Origin: Archangium lansingense
GTDB taxonomy: Bacteria; Myxococcota; Myxococcia; Myxococcales; Myxococcaceae
NCBI RefSeq assembly: GCF_026626635.1
Contig: NZ_JAPNKA010000001.1
Location: forward strand, 11,516,501 to 11,580,500
Direction of reading: 5' to 3'
Length of the DNA: 64,000 nucleotides
The notes below the pieces were generated by a model, which saw only the letters and a program-made list of their open reading frames with translations, was not told the DNA's origin and made no database searches. The translations under genes were made by a program, and so were the position numbers. Below are positions 41,900 through 51,100 of this stretch, piece after piece. Numbering within the stretch: the stretch's first letter is position 1; every line of letters begins with the position of its first letter.

Positions 41900-43423
41900 A
41901 TGCGAGTCAAAACCCTGGCGCTTCTCACCTCGGCCGCGCTGGCCACCGCCGCCTGCGGAGGCACTTCGCCCGGTGGGGCATCTCCCACTGCCGTGCCGGA
42001 TGTCCCCACGGCTGGCGAGCAGCCGAGCGCTGCTCCTGCTCCTGCTCCATCCCCGAGCAGCCAACCCCCCGTCCCCTCCTCCGTCCCCGAGCCCTCGTCG
42101 CCTGAGCACGAGTGGGTGGTGAGCCCCACGGGCAATGACACAGCAGCTGGCACGGAGGCCGCGCCCTTGCGCACCATCTCCCGCGCCATCGCCCTGGCCC
42201 GGCCCGGCCACCGCATCCGAGTACTCGCCGGCACCTATGCCGAGCGCATCCTCCTGGACGACTCCGCTCCTGCGGGCACCGCTGACGCCCCCATCACCCT
42301 GGAGGGAGAGGGCAAGCCGACCCTCGTCCCGAGCAACGAGCCCGGAGCCCAAGTGACGCTGGAGCGCCCCCATTGGCACATCCGCGGCTTCAACATCGAC
42401 CTGAAGGGGCGAGCCCTCTTCGGAGTGGCCTTCGCCGGCAATACCGAGGGCTCACTGCTGGCGGATTCCGAGGTCCACCACGCTGCCTACGGGGCCGGGG
42501 TCAGCATCCATCGGGGCGCTCGCGGCGCGACGCTGGAGAACAACCACATCCACCACATCTGGCTCGGCGAGGGCAAGGACGCGCACGGCGTCTCCATCCA
42601 ACCCACCGTCCGAGACATCACCCTCCGCAACAATGTCATCCATGACAACTCGGGCGACGCCATCCAGTGCTACAGCCCGGATGGCGCGGAGCCCGCGGAG
42701 CCGGCCACCCACATCGTCATCGAGGACAATGACCTCTACGGCAACTACGAGCAGTCCCTGGACATCAAGACGTGCCGGGACCTGGTCATCCGCCGCAATC
42801 GCATGCATGACAACCAGCCGCGCGGCAACGGCGCCATGGTCGTGCACATGTCCGCCAGCAACGTCCTCATCGAGGAGAATGACTTCTTCCACGCGGGCAC
42901 GGCCATCGGCGTAGGCGGCAACCGCTACGGCCCCATGCCCTCCGGCGTCGTCATCCAGCGCAACCTCATCCGCGACATGCGCACCGATGGCGGCAGGCTC
43001 GGCTCCGGCGTGGCGCTCGAAAACTCCGAGGGCACCCAGGTGCTCGACAACACCTTCACGCGGCTACCAGGACCGGCCCTCGTGATGGGTGGCGGCACCG
43101 GTGGCCCCACCTCCAACCTGGTGGTGAAGAACAACCTCGTGGACGTCCCCCAGGCCTTGAAGGTGGGCAGCCACGCTCCGGGCCTGCAGATGGACAACAA
43201 CCTCTACCAGCCCGGCGCCGTCTTCCAGATTGGCGAGGCCCTGAACCTCGAGCAATGGAAGGCCCAGGGGCAGGACGCCAACTCCCAGGAGGCGGACGCC
43301 CAGCTCGACTCGAGCCCTCTGGCTCCCACCAACACCTCCGCTGTCGACCAGGGCGCGCCCCTCGGCAATGAAAGGGATTGTGGGACGGCTCCAGACATTG
43401 GCACTGTAAAAACAGGCTGCTGA
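41900..43423 (+). CDS. Right-handed parallel beta-helix lipoprotein (DUF1565-like), copy 1
   Basis: A 507-residue lipoprotein (lipobox ATAAC, Cys near residue 19) with a Pro/Ala/Ser linker to residue 70. The mature domain opens with EWVVSPTGNDTAAGTEAAPL, the DUF1565 signature, and continues as a beta-helix with parallel rungs such as IHHIWLGEGKDAHG and NNVIHDNSGDAIQC. Such folds occur in polysaccharide lyases, epimerases and adhesins; no catalytic residues are identified. It is closely similar over its whole length to the next gene, a tandem duplicate. It is divergent from the O-antigen ligase gene with 269 bases between. Confidence 0.88.
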   Translation: MRVKTLALLTSAALATAACGGTSPGGASPTAVPDVPTAGEQPSAAPAPAPSPSSQPPVPSSVPEPSSPEHEWVVSPTGNDTAAGTEAAPLRTISRAIALARPGHRIRVLAGTYAERILLDDSAPAGTADAPITLEGEGKPTLVPSNEPGAQVTLERPHWHIRGFNIDLKGRALFGVAFAGNTEGSLLADSEVHHAAYGAGVSIHRGARGATLENNHIHHIWLGEGKDAHGVSIQPTVRDITLRNNVIHDNSGDAIQCYSPDGAEPAEPATHIVIEDNDLYGNYEQSLDIKTCRDLVIRRNRMHDNQPRGNGAMVVHMSASNVLIEENDFFHAGTAIGVGGNRYGPMPSGVVIQRNLIRDMRTDGGRLGSGVALENSEGTQVLDNTFTRLPGPALVMGGGTGGPTSNLVVKNNLVDVPQALKVGSHAPGLQMDNNLYQPGAVFQIGEALNLEQWKAQGQDANSQEADAQLDSSPLAPTNTSAVDQGAPLGNERDCGTAPDIGTVKTGC

Positions 43424-43565
43424 CGCCTGCCTGCCCTAGAGGCAGACAATCACAGACAGGGAATAAAGACGCGGGCGAAGGAAGAAAAGGCAACACCTCT
43501 CCGGAATTTTGTGCGCCAATGGTTGTCTGGCGCACGCAATTCATCCCAACCAGAGGTGGAACTTT

Positions 43566-45179
43566 TTGAAGCTGAAGCCCCGCTCTCTCTCCTTCGTCAC
43601 GCTCTGTTCCCTGACCTGGCTGGCCTCCGCCTGCGGAGAGGCCCCGAAGACCTCCAATGACACACCTCCCCGTGTGGTGGACGCCGCTCCGGGCGCCCCC
43701 GCAGGAGAGGAAGTTGCGCCCGCCCCGGCCCCTCCCGCCGAAGATGAAAGCGGTTCCGCGCAGGACGAACCGTCCCCCGGCAGCCCGACCCCTGGCACTC
43801 CAGCCCCGAGCGGTACGCCGCCCTCGTCCCAGACCTCGACGCTGGAGCAGCCCACCTATGTGAAGGAGTGGGTGGTAAGCCCTACGGGGAATGACGCAGC
43901 GTCGGGCACGGCGAGCGCGCCCCTGCGCACCATCAGCCGCGCCATCACGCTGGCCCGCCCGGGCCACCTCATCCGCGTGCTCGCCGGCACCTACGCCGAG
44001 CGCCTCAACTTCAACGGCTCCGTGTACGCGGGGACCACCACGGCCCCCATCACCCTTCGGGGCGAGGGCAAGCCGACCCTCGTCCCGCCCTCCTCGGGCT
44101 CCGGCGCCCAGATGATTCTGGAGCGTCCGTACTGGAAGATCAGCGGCCTCAACATCGACCTGAAGGGCAAGGCGGCCTATGCCGTCATCTTCGCCGAGAA
44201 CGTCCAGGGCACGGTCCTCTCCCAGTCGGAGATCCACCACGCTGCCTACAACGCCGGGGTGAGCTTCCACCGCAACGCCAACGGCGGCACGCTGGAGAAC
44301 AATCTCATCCACCACATCTGGATCGCCGAGGGCAAGGACGCCCACGGCGTCATGGTTCAGCCAACGGCCAAGAACATCACCATCCGCAACAATGTCATCC
44401 ATACCAACTCGGGTGACGCCATCCAGTGCCACAGCCCGGATGGCTCGATGCCCGCGGAGCCGGCCACGAATGTCCTCATCGAGGGCAATGACCTGTACGG
44501 CAACTACGAGCAGTCCCTGGACATCAAGACCTGCTACAACCTGACCGTCCGCCGCAATCGCATGCATGACAACTGGACGCGCGGCAACGGCGCCATGGTC
44601 GTGCACATGTCCGCCAAGAACATCCTCATCGAGGAGAACGAGTTCTACAACGTGGGCGTGGGCGTGGGCGTAGGCGGAAACCACTACGGCCCCGTGCCCT
44701 CCGGCATCGTCATCCGGCGCAACCGCTTCCGGGACATGCGCACGGATGGAGGCTGGTCGGGTGGTGGCCTGGCGCTCGAGAACTCCGATGGCACCCAGGT
44801 ACTCAACAACACCTTCACGCGGCTGCCCGGACCGGCCATCAAGGCGGGAGGCGGCACCGGTGGCGCCACCTCCAACCTGGTGGTGAAGAACAACCTCGTG
44901 GACGTCGCCCAGGCCCTGAGCGTGGGCAGCTACGCGCCGGGCCTGAAGGTGGACACCAACCTCTACAAGTCCGGTGCCAGCTTCGTGAGGACGGGAACCA
45001 AGATGGACTTCACCCGGTGGAAGAGTCTGGGTTTTGACAGCCGCTCCTTGCAGGGCGATGCCCAGCTCAACACGAGCACGCTGGTGCCCGGCCCGGTCGC
45101 CGTCGACCGCGGCGAGCTGCTGAACCTCAGCTATTGCGGCAAGGCTCCGGACCTCGGTGCCGTGGAGACGGGCTGCTAG
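43566..45179 (+). CDS. Right-handed parallel beta-helix lipoprotein (DUF1565-like), copy 2
   Basis: A 537-residue paralog of the preceding protein, sharing the EWVVSPTGNDAASGT opening, rungs like IHHIWIAEGKDAHG, and a similar C terminus (KAPDLGAVETGC against TAPDIGTVKTGC). The TTG at 43566 is the best start: it follows a GAGGTGG and gives a normal lipoprotein signal (MKLKPRSLSFVTLCSLTWLA then SAC). A GTG at 43509 would add 19 unrelated residues ahead of the signal. The linker after the lipid Cys differs from copy 1 and is richer in Gly, Pro and Glu. A hairpin follows the gene. Confidence 0.88.
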   Translation: MKLKPRSLSFVTLCSLTWLASACGEAPKTSNDTPPRVVDAAPGAPAGEEVAPAPAPPAEDESGSAQDEPSPGSPTPGTPAPSGTPPSSQTSTLEQPTYVKEWVVSPTGNDAASGTASAPLRTISRAITLARPGHLIRVLAGTYAERLNFNGSVYAGTTTAPITLRGEGKPTLVPPSSGSGAQMILERPYWKISGLNIDLKGKAAYAVIFAENVQGTVLSQSEIHHAAYNAGVSFHRNANGGTLENNLIHHIWIAEGKDAHGVMVQPTAKNITIRNNVIHTNSGDAIQCHSPDGSMPAEPATNVLIEGNDLYGNYEQSLDIKTCYNLTVRRNRMHDNWTRGNGAMVVHMSAKNILIEENEFYNVGVGVGVGGNHYGPVPSGIVIRRNRFRDMRTDGGWSGGGLALENSDGTQVLNNTFTRLPGPAIKAGGGTGGATSNLVVKNNLVDVAQALSVGSYAPGLKVDTNLYKSGASFVRTGTKMDFTRWKSLGFDSRSLQGDAQLNTSTLVPGPVAVDRGELLNLSYCGKAPDLGAVETGC

Positions 45180-45190
45180 GCCTGTCCCTG

Positions 45191-45228
45191 GGGGCCTCCC
45201 GCCTCTCATCAGTAAGGAGGGAGGCCCC
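45191..45228 (+). terminator. Long-stem hairpin after the beta-helix pair
   Basis: GGGGCCTCCC and GGGAGGCCCC form a perfect 10-bp stem with an 18-base loop starting 12 bases past the stop of copy 2. It probably terminates the lipoprotein transcript. Four more stem-loops follow before the glycosyltransferase gene (see findings). Confidence 0.6.
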
Positions 45229-45421
45229 GTAGCACCCACCCACCGCCACCGGTGGGTGGCACGCAAGCGTGCAAAAGCCAGCGGTCGCGTCCGCGGGCAC
45301 GCGCACCCGCACACCCCACCCCTTTACGGGGGTGCCTCCCATCCCCATCCTTCCGCCCACACTGGGGATGGGGGAACACCTTCGGTCCGAGGCCTCGTGC
45401 CACGGCGTCGGTAGGGGCGTG

Positions 45422-46630
45422 ATGCGAATTGCACTGATGATGGGACTGGCGCCCAGGAAGCTCGGCTCCTTCGAGGGGTGGCTGAAGGGGTTCTGCGAGG
45501 TGGCACGCCAGCGGGGCCATCACGTGGACGTCTTTGGCAGGGCGCCCATCCATCCCAAGTTCGCGCAAGCCCTCCAGGACCTCGGTTGCGGATGGGAGCT
45601 GCTCAACAGACTCGAGGAGAAGCCGTGGCGCGCGGCCCGCATGCTGGCCTCGTGTTATGACGTGCTGCACCTCAACCTGCTGCCGCCGCGCGGCCTGGTG
45701 TCCAGAATCGCCTATGCGGCCTGGCCGGCCCGGGTGCTGTTCATGTTCCGCTCGGACCTGCCGCCTCCCGGCCCGGAGCCCTTCGGACGGCCCGCCCTGC
45801 GGTATGTACTGGACCGGTTCACCCTGCTCCGAGTGGCACAGATTGGAGCGGTGTCCGACTTCGTCCTGAGCAAGCAGCGGGCCCGATTCAGCTTCGACCC
45901 CGCGCGCAGCCGCACCATCTACAACGGGGTGGACGTGGAGCGTTTCCAGCCCCGGCCCCACGCGCCGCATCAGGGCTTCAACATCCTGACCGTGGCCAAC
46001 CTGCGACCCCACAAGGGCGTGCACCACGCCATCGGTGCGCTGGCGTACCTGCGCCGGCCAGAGGTGAAGCTGACCCTGGTGGGAGACGGGCCCGAGGTGC
46101 CCCGGCTGCAGGAGCTGGCCCGGAGGCTGGGCGTCGCCTCGCAGGTGGAGTACCTGGGAATCCGCAATGACGTCCACCTGCTGATGAACAAGGCGGACCT
46201 CTTCGTGCACCCCTCGAGGGCAGAGGGCTTCGGGCTGACCATCGCGGAGGCGATGGCGAGCGGCCGCGCGGTGGCCGCCTTCCGGGTAGGAGGCATTCCC
46301 GAGCTCATCGAGCACGGCCAATCCGGACTGCTGGTGCCGCCTGGAGACGAGCAGCGGCTCGCATCAGCCATCGACATGCTCCTCAGCAACCCGTCGTACC
46401 GCCGCAAACTCGAGCAGAACGCCATGCAGCGAGTGCGTGAGCGCTTCGACGTGCGCAAGACGATCGGCCATCACGTCGACTGGTGCGAGGAGGTGCTTGC
46501 CTCGCCGCAGGGCGTGGCCGGACGGAAGCCTGCCATGCGGGCCGGTGCCGCGGGTGCAACCGCTCCAGCGGCAGAGCCGGAGCGGAGTGAGGAGCTGCCG
46601 CTGAGACGGGAAGAGGGAGGCGGCGTTTGA
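45422..46630 (+). CDS. Glycosyltransferase family 4 (GT-B fold)
   Basis: A 402-residue retaining glycosyltransferase. MRIALMMGLAPRKLGSFEGW opens the acceptor domain. The donor domain starts NILTVANLRPHKGVHHAIGA, with LVGDGPEVPRLQELA, FVHPSRAEGFGLTIAEAMAS (the EX7E signature region) and VGGIPELIEHGQSGLLVPPGD. It would add a sugar to a growing lipid-linked oligosaccharide at the inner membrane. ATG 45422 is chosen; upstream frame sequence is low-complexity. The next gene, a flippase, starts within its stop codon as TTGA, so the two are translationally coupled. Confidence 0.92.
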   Translation: MRIALMMGLAPRKLGSFEGWLKGFCEVARQRGHHVDVFGRAPIHPKFAQALQDLGCGWELLNRLEEKPWRAARMLASCYDVLHLNLLPPRGLVSRIAYAAWPARVLFMFRSDLPPPGPEPFGRPALRYVLDRFTLLRVAQIGAVSDFVLSKQRARFSFDPARSRTIYNGVDVERFQPRPHAPHQGFNILTVANLRPHKGVHHAIGALAYLRRPEVKLTLVGDGPEVPRLQELARRLGVASQVEYLGIRNDVHLLMNKADLFVHPSRAEGFGLTIAEAMASGRAVAAFRVGGIPELIEHGQSGLLVPPGDEQRLASAIDMLLSNPSYRRKLEQNAMQRVRERFDVRKTIGHHVDWCEEVLASPQGVAGRKPAMRAGAAGATAPAAEPERSEELPLRREEGGGV

Positions 46631-48153
46631 TAGCCGAGGGCAAGAAGGCACCGGGCGTCTCGTTCCTGCTCGGCAAGGCGAAACCTCTGGTGATCGCGCG
46701 CCTGATTACCGCCGTGCTGACCACCGCGATTCCGATGGTGCTCGCCCGGTTGCTGGAGCTGCATGTCTACGGCACGTACAAGCAGCTCTTCCTGGTGGTG
46801 CAGACGCTGACGTACGTGCTGCCCTTCGGCTTTCCGCAGAGCGTCTACTTCTTCGCGCCCCGCTCCGAGCACAAGCGGCCCTTCTTCATGCACAGCATGA
46901 TGTTCACCACGCTGGGCGGGGTGCTCGCGGCCACGGGGCTCTGGTTCGCGATGGGCGAGCTGCTGCCAAGGTTCTTCTCGAACCCGACGCTGAGTGAGTA
47001 CCGCGTGCCGGTGGCGCTCTATGCGCTCTTCTTGATGAGCGGCAAGCCCCTGGAGATGTCGCTCACCTCCCAGGGGAAGACCCGGGCCGCGGCTATCTGC
47101 TACCTCGTGTCCGACACCCTGCGCGCGGTGATCATGGTGGTACCGGTGCTGCTCGGCATGAAGCTGCTGGGCGTGATGTACGCGGTGGCGGGCTTCGCGG
47201 CGCTGCGCTCCCTGGCCTCGTGGCTGGTGCTCATCAAGGGGAGCACCGGTCCGCTCTACGACCGGCAGCTCTTCCTGCGCCAGCTCACCTATGCCCTGCC
47301 CTTCGGCCTGGCGGTGGCGATCCTCATTCCCCAGCAGTACGCGCATCAGTTCGTGGTGTCCGGTACGATGGCGCCGGAGGTCTTCGCCCTCTATGCGGTG
47401 GGATGCTTCCAGCTCCCCATCGTGGATCTGCTCTACACGCCCACCAGCGAGGTGCTGATGGTGCGGCTGGGGGAACTGGAGAGGGCGGGCCTCATGCAGG
47501 AGGCGGCGGGTACCTTCCGGCAGGCGGTGCTGGAGCTGAGCCGGTTCTTCGTCCCGCTGGCGGCCTTCCTGGTAGTGGTGGCGCCGGAGTTCATCGTCGC
47601 GCTCTTCGGGGAGAAGTTCCTGCCGTCTGCCCAGGTGTTCCGGGTGGGAGTGGTGAGCGTGCTCCTGGCCACCCTGCCGGTGGACGGCGTGCTGCGCGCC
47701 CGCAACGAGACGCGGCACATCCTCATCTCCAACGCGGTGAAGGCGGCGGTGACGGTGCCACTCGTGTACTTCGGCGTGCGGCAGTTCGGCCTCATGGGGG
47801 CCATCGGCTCCTGGGCCATCACCGAGCTGGTGGGAAAGACGATGCTGATGCTGTGCCTGCGGCGAGCGCTGTCGCCCACGGGGGAGTTGCTCTCCTACCG
47901 GGAGTTGCTCCCCTGGCGCGCGCTGCTGGTGACGACAGGTGCCACCGTCCTCGCCACCCTCGTGCTGCTGTCGGTGCGGGGATTCGCCGCCAACGAGTGG
48001 GCCCACCTCGCGCCGAGTGGCCTCCTCTGGCGCCTGAGCCAGGTCGCGGTGCTGGGCCTGGTGTTCGGCACGGCCTACCTGCTGGCCCTGCGCATGGCGG
48101 GTGTCCGCGTGTCCAGTCTCCTGACCCAGCCACGCGGACAGCGGGCGGCCTGA
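46627..48153 (+). CDS. Wzx-type oligosaccharide flippase (MVF/MATE-like)
   Basis: A 508-residue membrane protein with about 12-14 helices, typical of the polysaccharide biosynthesis protein family. Conserved features are the N-terminal PMVLARLLELHVYGTYKQLF, the internal half-repeat YALPFGLAVAILIPQQYAHQ and ALFGEKFLPSAQVFRV. It would move lipid-linked repeat units across the inner membrane. The TTG start overlaps the glycosyltransferase stop by four bases and is preceded by GGGAGG. Together with the ligase and glycosyltransferase it defines the surface polysaccharide locus. It ends one base short of the convergent giant membrane protein gene. Confidence 0.88.
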   Translation: MIAEGKKAPGVSFLLGKAKPLVIARLITAVLTTAIPMVLARLLELHVYGTYKQLFLVVQTLTYVLPFGFPQSVYFFAPRSEHKRPFFMHSMMFTTLGGVLAATGLWFAMGELLPRFFSNPTLSEYRVPVALYALFLMSGKPLEMSLTSQGKTRAAAICYLVSDTLRAVIMVVPVLLGMKLLGVMYAVAGFAALRSLASWLVLIKGSTGPLYDRQLFLRQLTYALPFGLAVAILIPQQYAHQFVVSGTMAPEVFALYAVGCFQLPIVDLLYTPTSEVLMVRLGELERAGLMQEAAGTFRQAVLELSRFFVPLAAFLVVVAPEFIVALFGEKFLPSAQVFRVGVVSVLLATLPVDGVLRARNETRHILISNAVKAAVTVPLVYFGVRQFGLMGAIGSWAITELVGKTMLMLCLRRALSPTGELLSYRELLPWRALLVTTGATVLATLVLLSVRGFAANEWAHLAPSGLLWRLSQVAVLGLVFGTAYLLALRMAGVRVSSLLTQPRGQRAA

Positions 48154-48154
48154 G

Positions 48155-51100
48155 TCACCCCTCCCAGGTGTTCATCATCGCGCGCACCCGCTCGTAGCGC
48201 TCCAGCAGCTCGGCGCGCTTGGCGGTGAAGAGCACCATGAAGCCCACCACGCCGACACCGAGCAGCGAGAGGAAAGCGGCGCCCATGCGGTGGTCCCGGA
48301 TGCCGAAGCGCGCCAGGTTGGCGAGCACGCACGTCACCAGGAAGGCGCTGCCCAGGTACACGTAGGAGCGGATGCGCAGCGCCATGCCAGCCGCCACGCC
48401 TACCACGCACAGCAGGACGCACAGCAGCATGGACCGGCCGTCCTGGAACATGAGCGGCTTCCACGCCCCTGCCACGTAGACGAGGGTGATGGCCATTGCG
48501 CGCAGCTTCGCCCGCGTGTCCGGCTCGAGCGCCTCCTGGAAGACGCGCAGCAGCACCAGCAGCGAGAGGCCAGCGGGGATGACGTAGTACTGAGGCTCAC
48601 CGGCCCCGGTGCCCAACCACACGAAGAAGAGTGCCGAGTTGAAGGCGCCCACCGAGACGAGCGAGGCCATGCCACGCTGCGAGGGGTGCGCGGCCAGCGC
48701 GGCGAAGTGCGCGGCGTAGCCCACCAGCAGCGCCGCCACGTACAGCGGCTGGTTCCACGGCGCGGTGAACAGACCCGCCAGGGGGAAGAGGAAGGCTCCC
48801 CACAAGGCCGGTCGGCGGAAGACGGGCAGCCCCGAGCCCTCGCGCATGGCGAAGACGTAGAGGCCGGAGAAGATCGCACCACCCACCAACGCCGCGAGGC
48901 TGTCCGTCGTCCCCAGCCCCGAGGCCAGCGCATGCAGGCGCACCGACAGGTAGCCGAGCACGACCGTCCCAACGGCGAGGAAGGCGGAGCCCTCGTCCTT
49001 CTCGCGCACGGCACGGCGCACCAGGGCGAAGAAGAGCACCGCCAGGCAGACGCAGTCGACGAGCGCCGCCACCACCACCCCGGCTGCCCCGGGCACCAGC
49101 ACCAGGCCGCCGAGCACCTCCACCATGGCCACCACCGCGAAGGAGTGCCCCACACCTCGGCGGATGCGCTCGCTCGCGAGGAACAACGCGGCCGTGGCCA
49201 GCAGCGCACTGACGGCCCCGAAGAACGGGAGGATGAACTCCGCGCCCTTGCCCGTGGAGAACAGCGCGCCCACGTGCGCGAGCAGCGCGTGCAGCCCCAC
49301 CAACGAGGCCACCCAGCCCACCACTGCGCGCTCCGGGCGCCGGTACACCACCGCCCAGGCCGTCGTGATGCCGGAGAGGAAGCAGACCGCCGTGCCCGGG
49401 TGCTTCAAGTCCCTGAGCCCGAAGAGGGAGAGGAGCGACAACACCCAGCCCGCGTGGTGCAGCGCGGCGCCTACGGCCACGTCACGCTCATCCAGCCAGG
49501 TGCCCGCCATGCACAGCACGAGCCCCGTGACGCTCACCACCGCGGGCGCCCAGAGCGGAGGCACCGCCGCAACGAGCACTCCCGCGAGCAGCCCGGCGGC
49601 CACGTTGGCCATCTCCCGCTCGCGCGACACCATCAACACCAGCGAGGCGAGGCCTGCCAGCAACGCCACCGGCAGCGGCAGCGCGCCTGGCCCGCGGTCC
49701 ACCAGGTGCACCACCACGGGCACCGCCGCGGTGAGGGCACCCGCCATCCACAGCGGCTCGCTCCAGGTGTCGGGGAGCCCCGGAGACAGGCGCTCGGCCA
49801 ACCGAGTCAGGGCGCGCTGGATGCCTCCCAGCTGGCACAGGGCCGACAGCAGGGCCGCACCGAGCGCCACCGCCGCGAAGGCCAGCGCCGCTTCCGGGCG
49901 CCACTCGAGGAAGCCGTGCTCCGCCGTCTTGCCCAGGGAGGCTCCGGCGAACACGAGCACCGAGGCCGTCAGCATCCAACGCTGCGACAGGAGGAAGGTC
50001 CCCACCAGCAGCACTCCCGCCAGCAGGGCGATGGCTGCCGGAGTAGGCGCCTGCAGCAGCAGGGACCATCCGCAGAGCGCGAGCGCCCCCACCACGGTGA
50101 CGGGCCGCAGCGACGCGTCCGGTGGCGAGCGGAAGAAGGCCCACAGCGCGCCGGGGGTGTGGTGCGTGAGGAAGCCGAGCGCCAACAGCAGGACGATGCC
50201 TCCCAGGTGGAGCGGGAAGCAGAAGAGCAGCAGGCTCACCCCGAGTCCCACGCGCACCGAAGGCCTCGGCCCGGGCAGCAGCACGAGGGAGGCCGCGAGG
50301 GGAGCGAGCACCCAGGGCTCGGCATTCGTCTCGGGCACCAGCACCACGCCCACCAGCATCAGCGCGGCCTGCATCCACAGGGAGAGCTGGCGCACCGTCT
50401 TCTCCTCGGACGTGCCGAGCAGGAGGTGACGGACGGCGGGCAGGTGCTCCGCGGCGCGCACCACCGCGAGCGCGAGCAGCGGCAGCGAGACCGCCCAAGG
50501 CATGGGCAGATCCGTCTCGAGGACGAGGAAGAGCGAGAACAGCGGCGCGAGCCCCGCGAAGAAGGGCTGGCGGTTGGCGCGCGTCCAGACCAGGGGCAGC
50601 AACACCGCGCCCGCGAGTACGGCCAGTGACTCGCCCCCGTGGGCATCCACGCACGCGAACAACAGGAAGCACAGGGCACAGAGCGTCGCCGCAAGCGCGA
50701 AGCGGCGCTCCCCAGCGAGGACCCGGAAGGCAGCGCGATGCGACTCGAGGAGGGCCAGGAGGCTCAGCAACGTGGCCAGCGCCAAGGCCTGCGGGGCATG
50801 GGTGGACTGGAAGACGTAGACGGCGGCCCACAGGGAGGAGACGACGACACTGACAGACGGGTGCAACGCACGCGCGGTGAGCAGGGCCGCGAGCGCCACG
50901 GCGAGCACGAGCGGGTACGGCTGCTCTCCGTGTGCCGCCGACACTGCAAACACCGGGTAGATGAGCGCCACGATGCCCGCGGTGAGGGTGCTCGCACTCC
51001 GGCCCCAGCGCGCGGCGGCCACCGAGGCCCCCAGGGCCCAGGGGACGAAGAGGGCGACGGACAGGGCCGGCGTCATCCACGGCCAGGCGGAGATGTTGCC

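Noticed and set aside
43056..45314. A 752-codon minus-strand frame opposite the second beta-helix gene
   Set aside because: Composition is shadow-like (VVDAH repeats mirroring the beta-helix codons), and the plus-strand gene has a lipobox and family similarity.
48290..50629. A 779-codon plus-strand frame opposite the giant membrane protein
   Set aside because: Almost only charged, Gln- and His-rich residues with no hydrophobic core; the minus strand encodes regular membrane helices.
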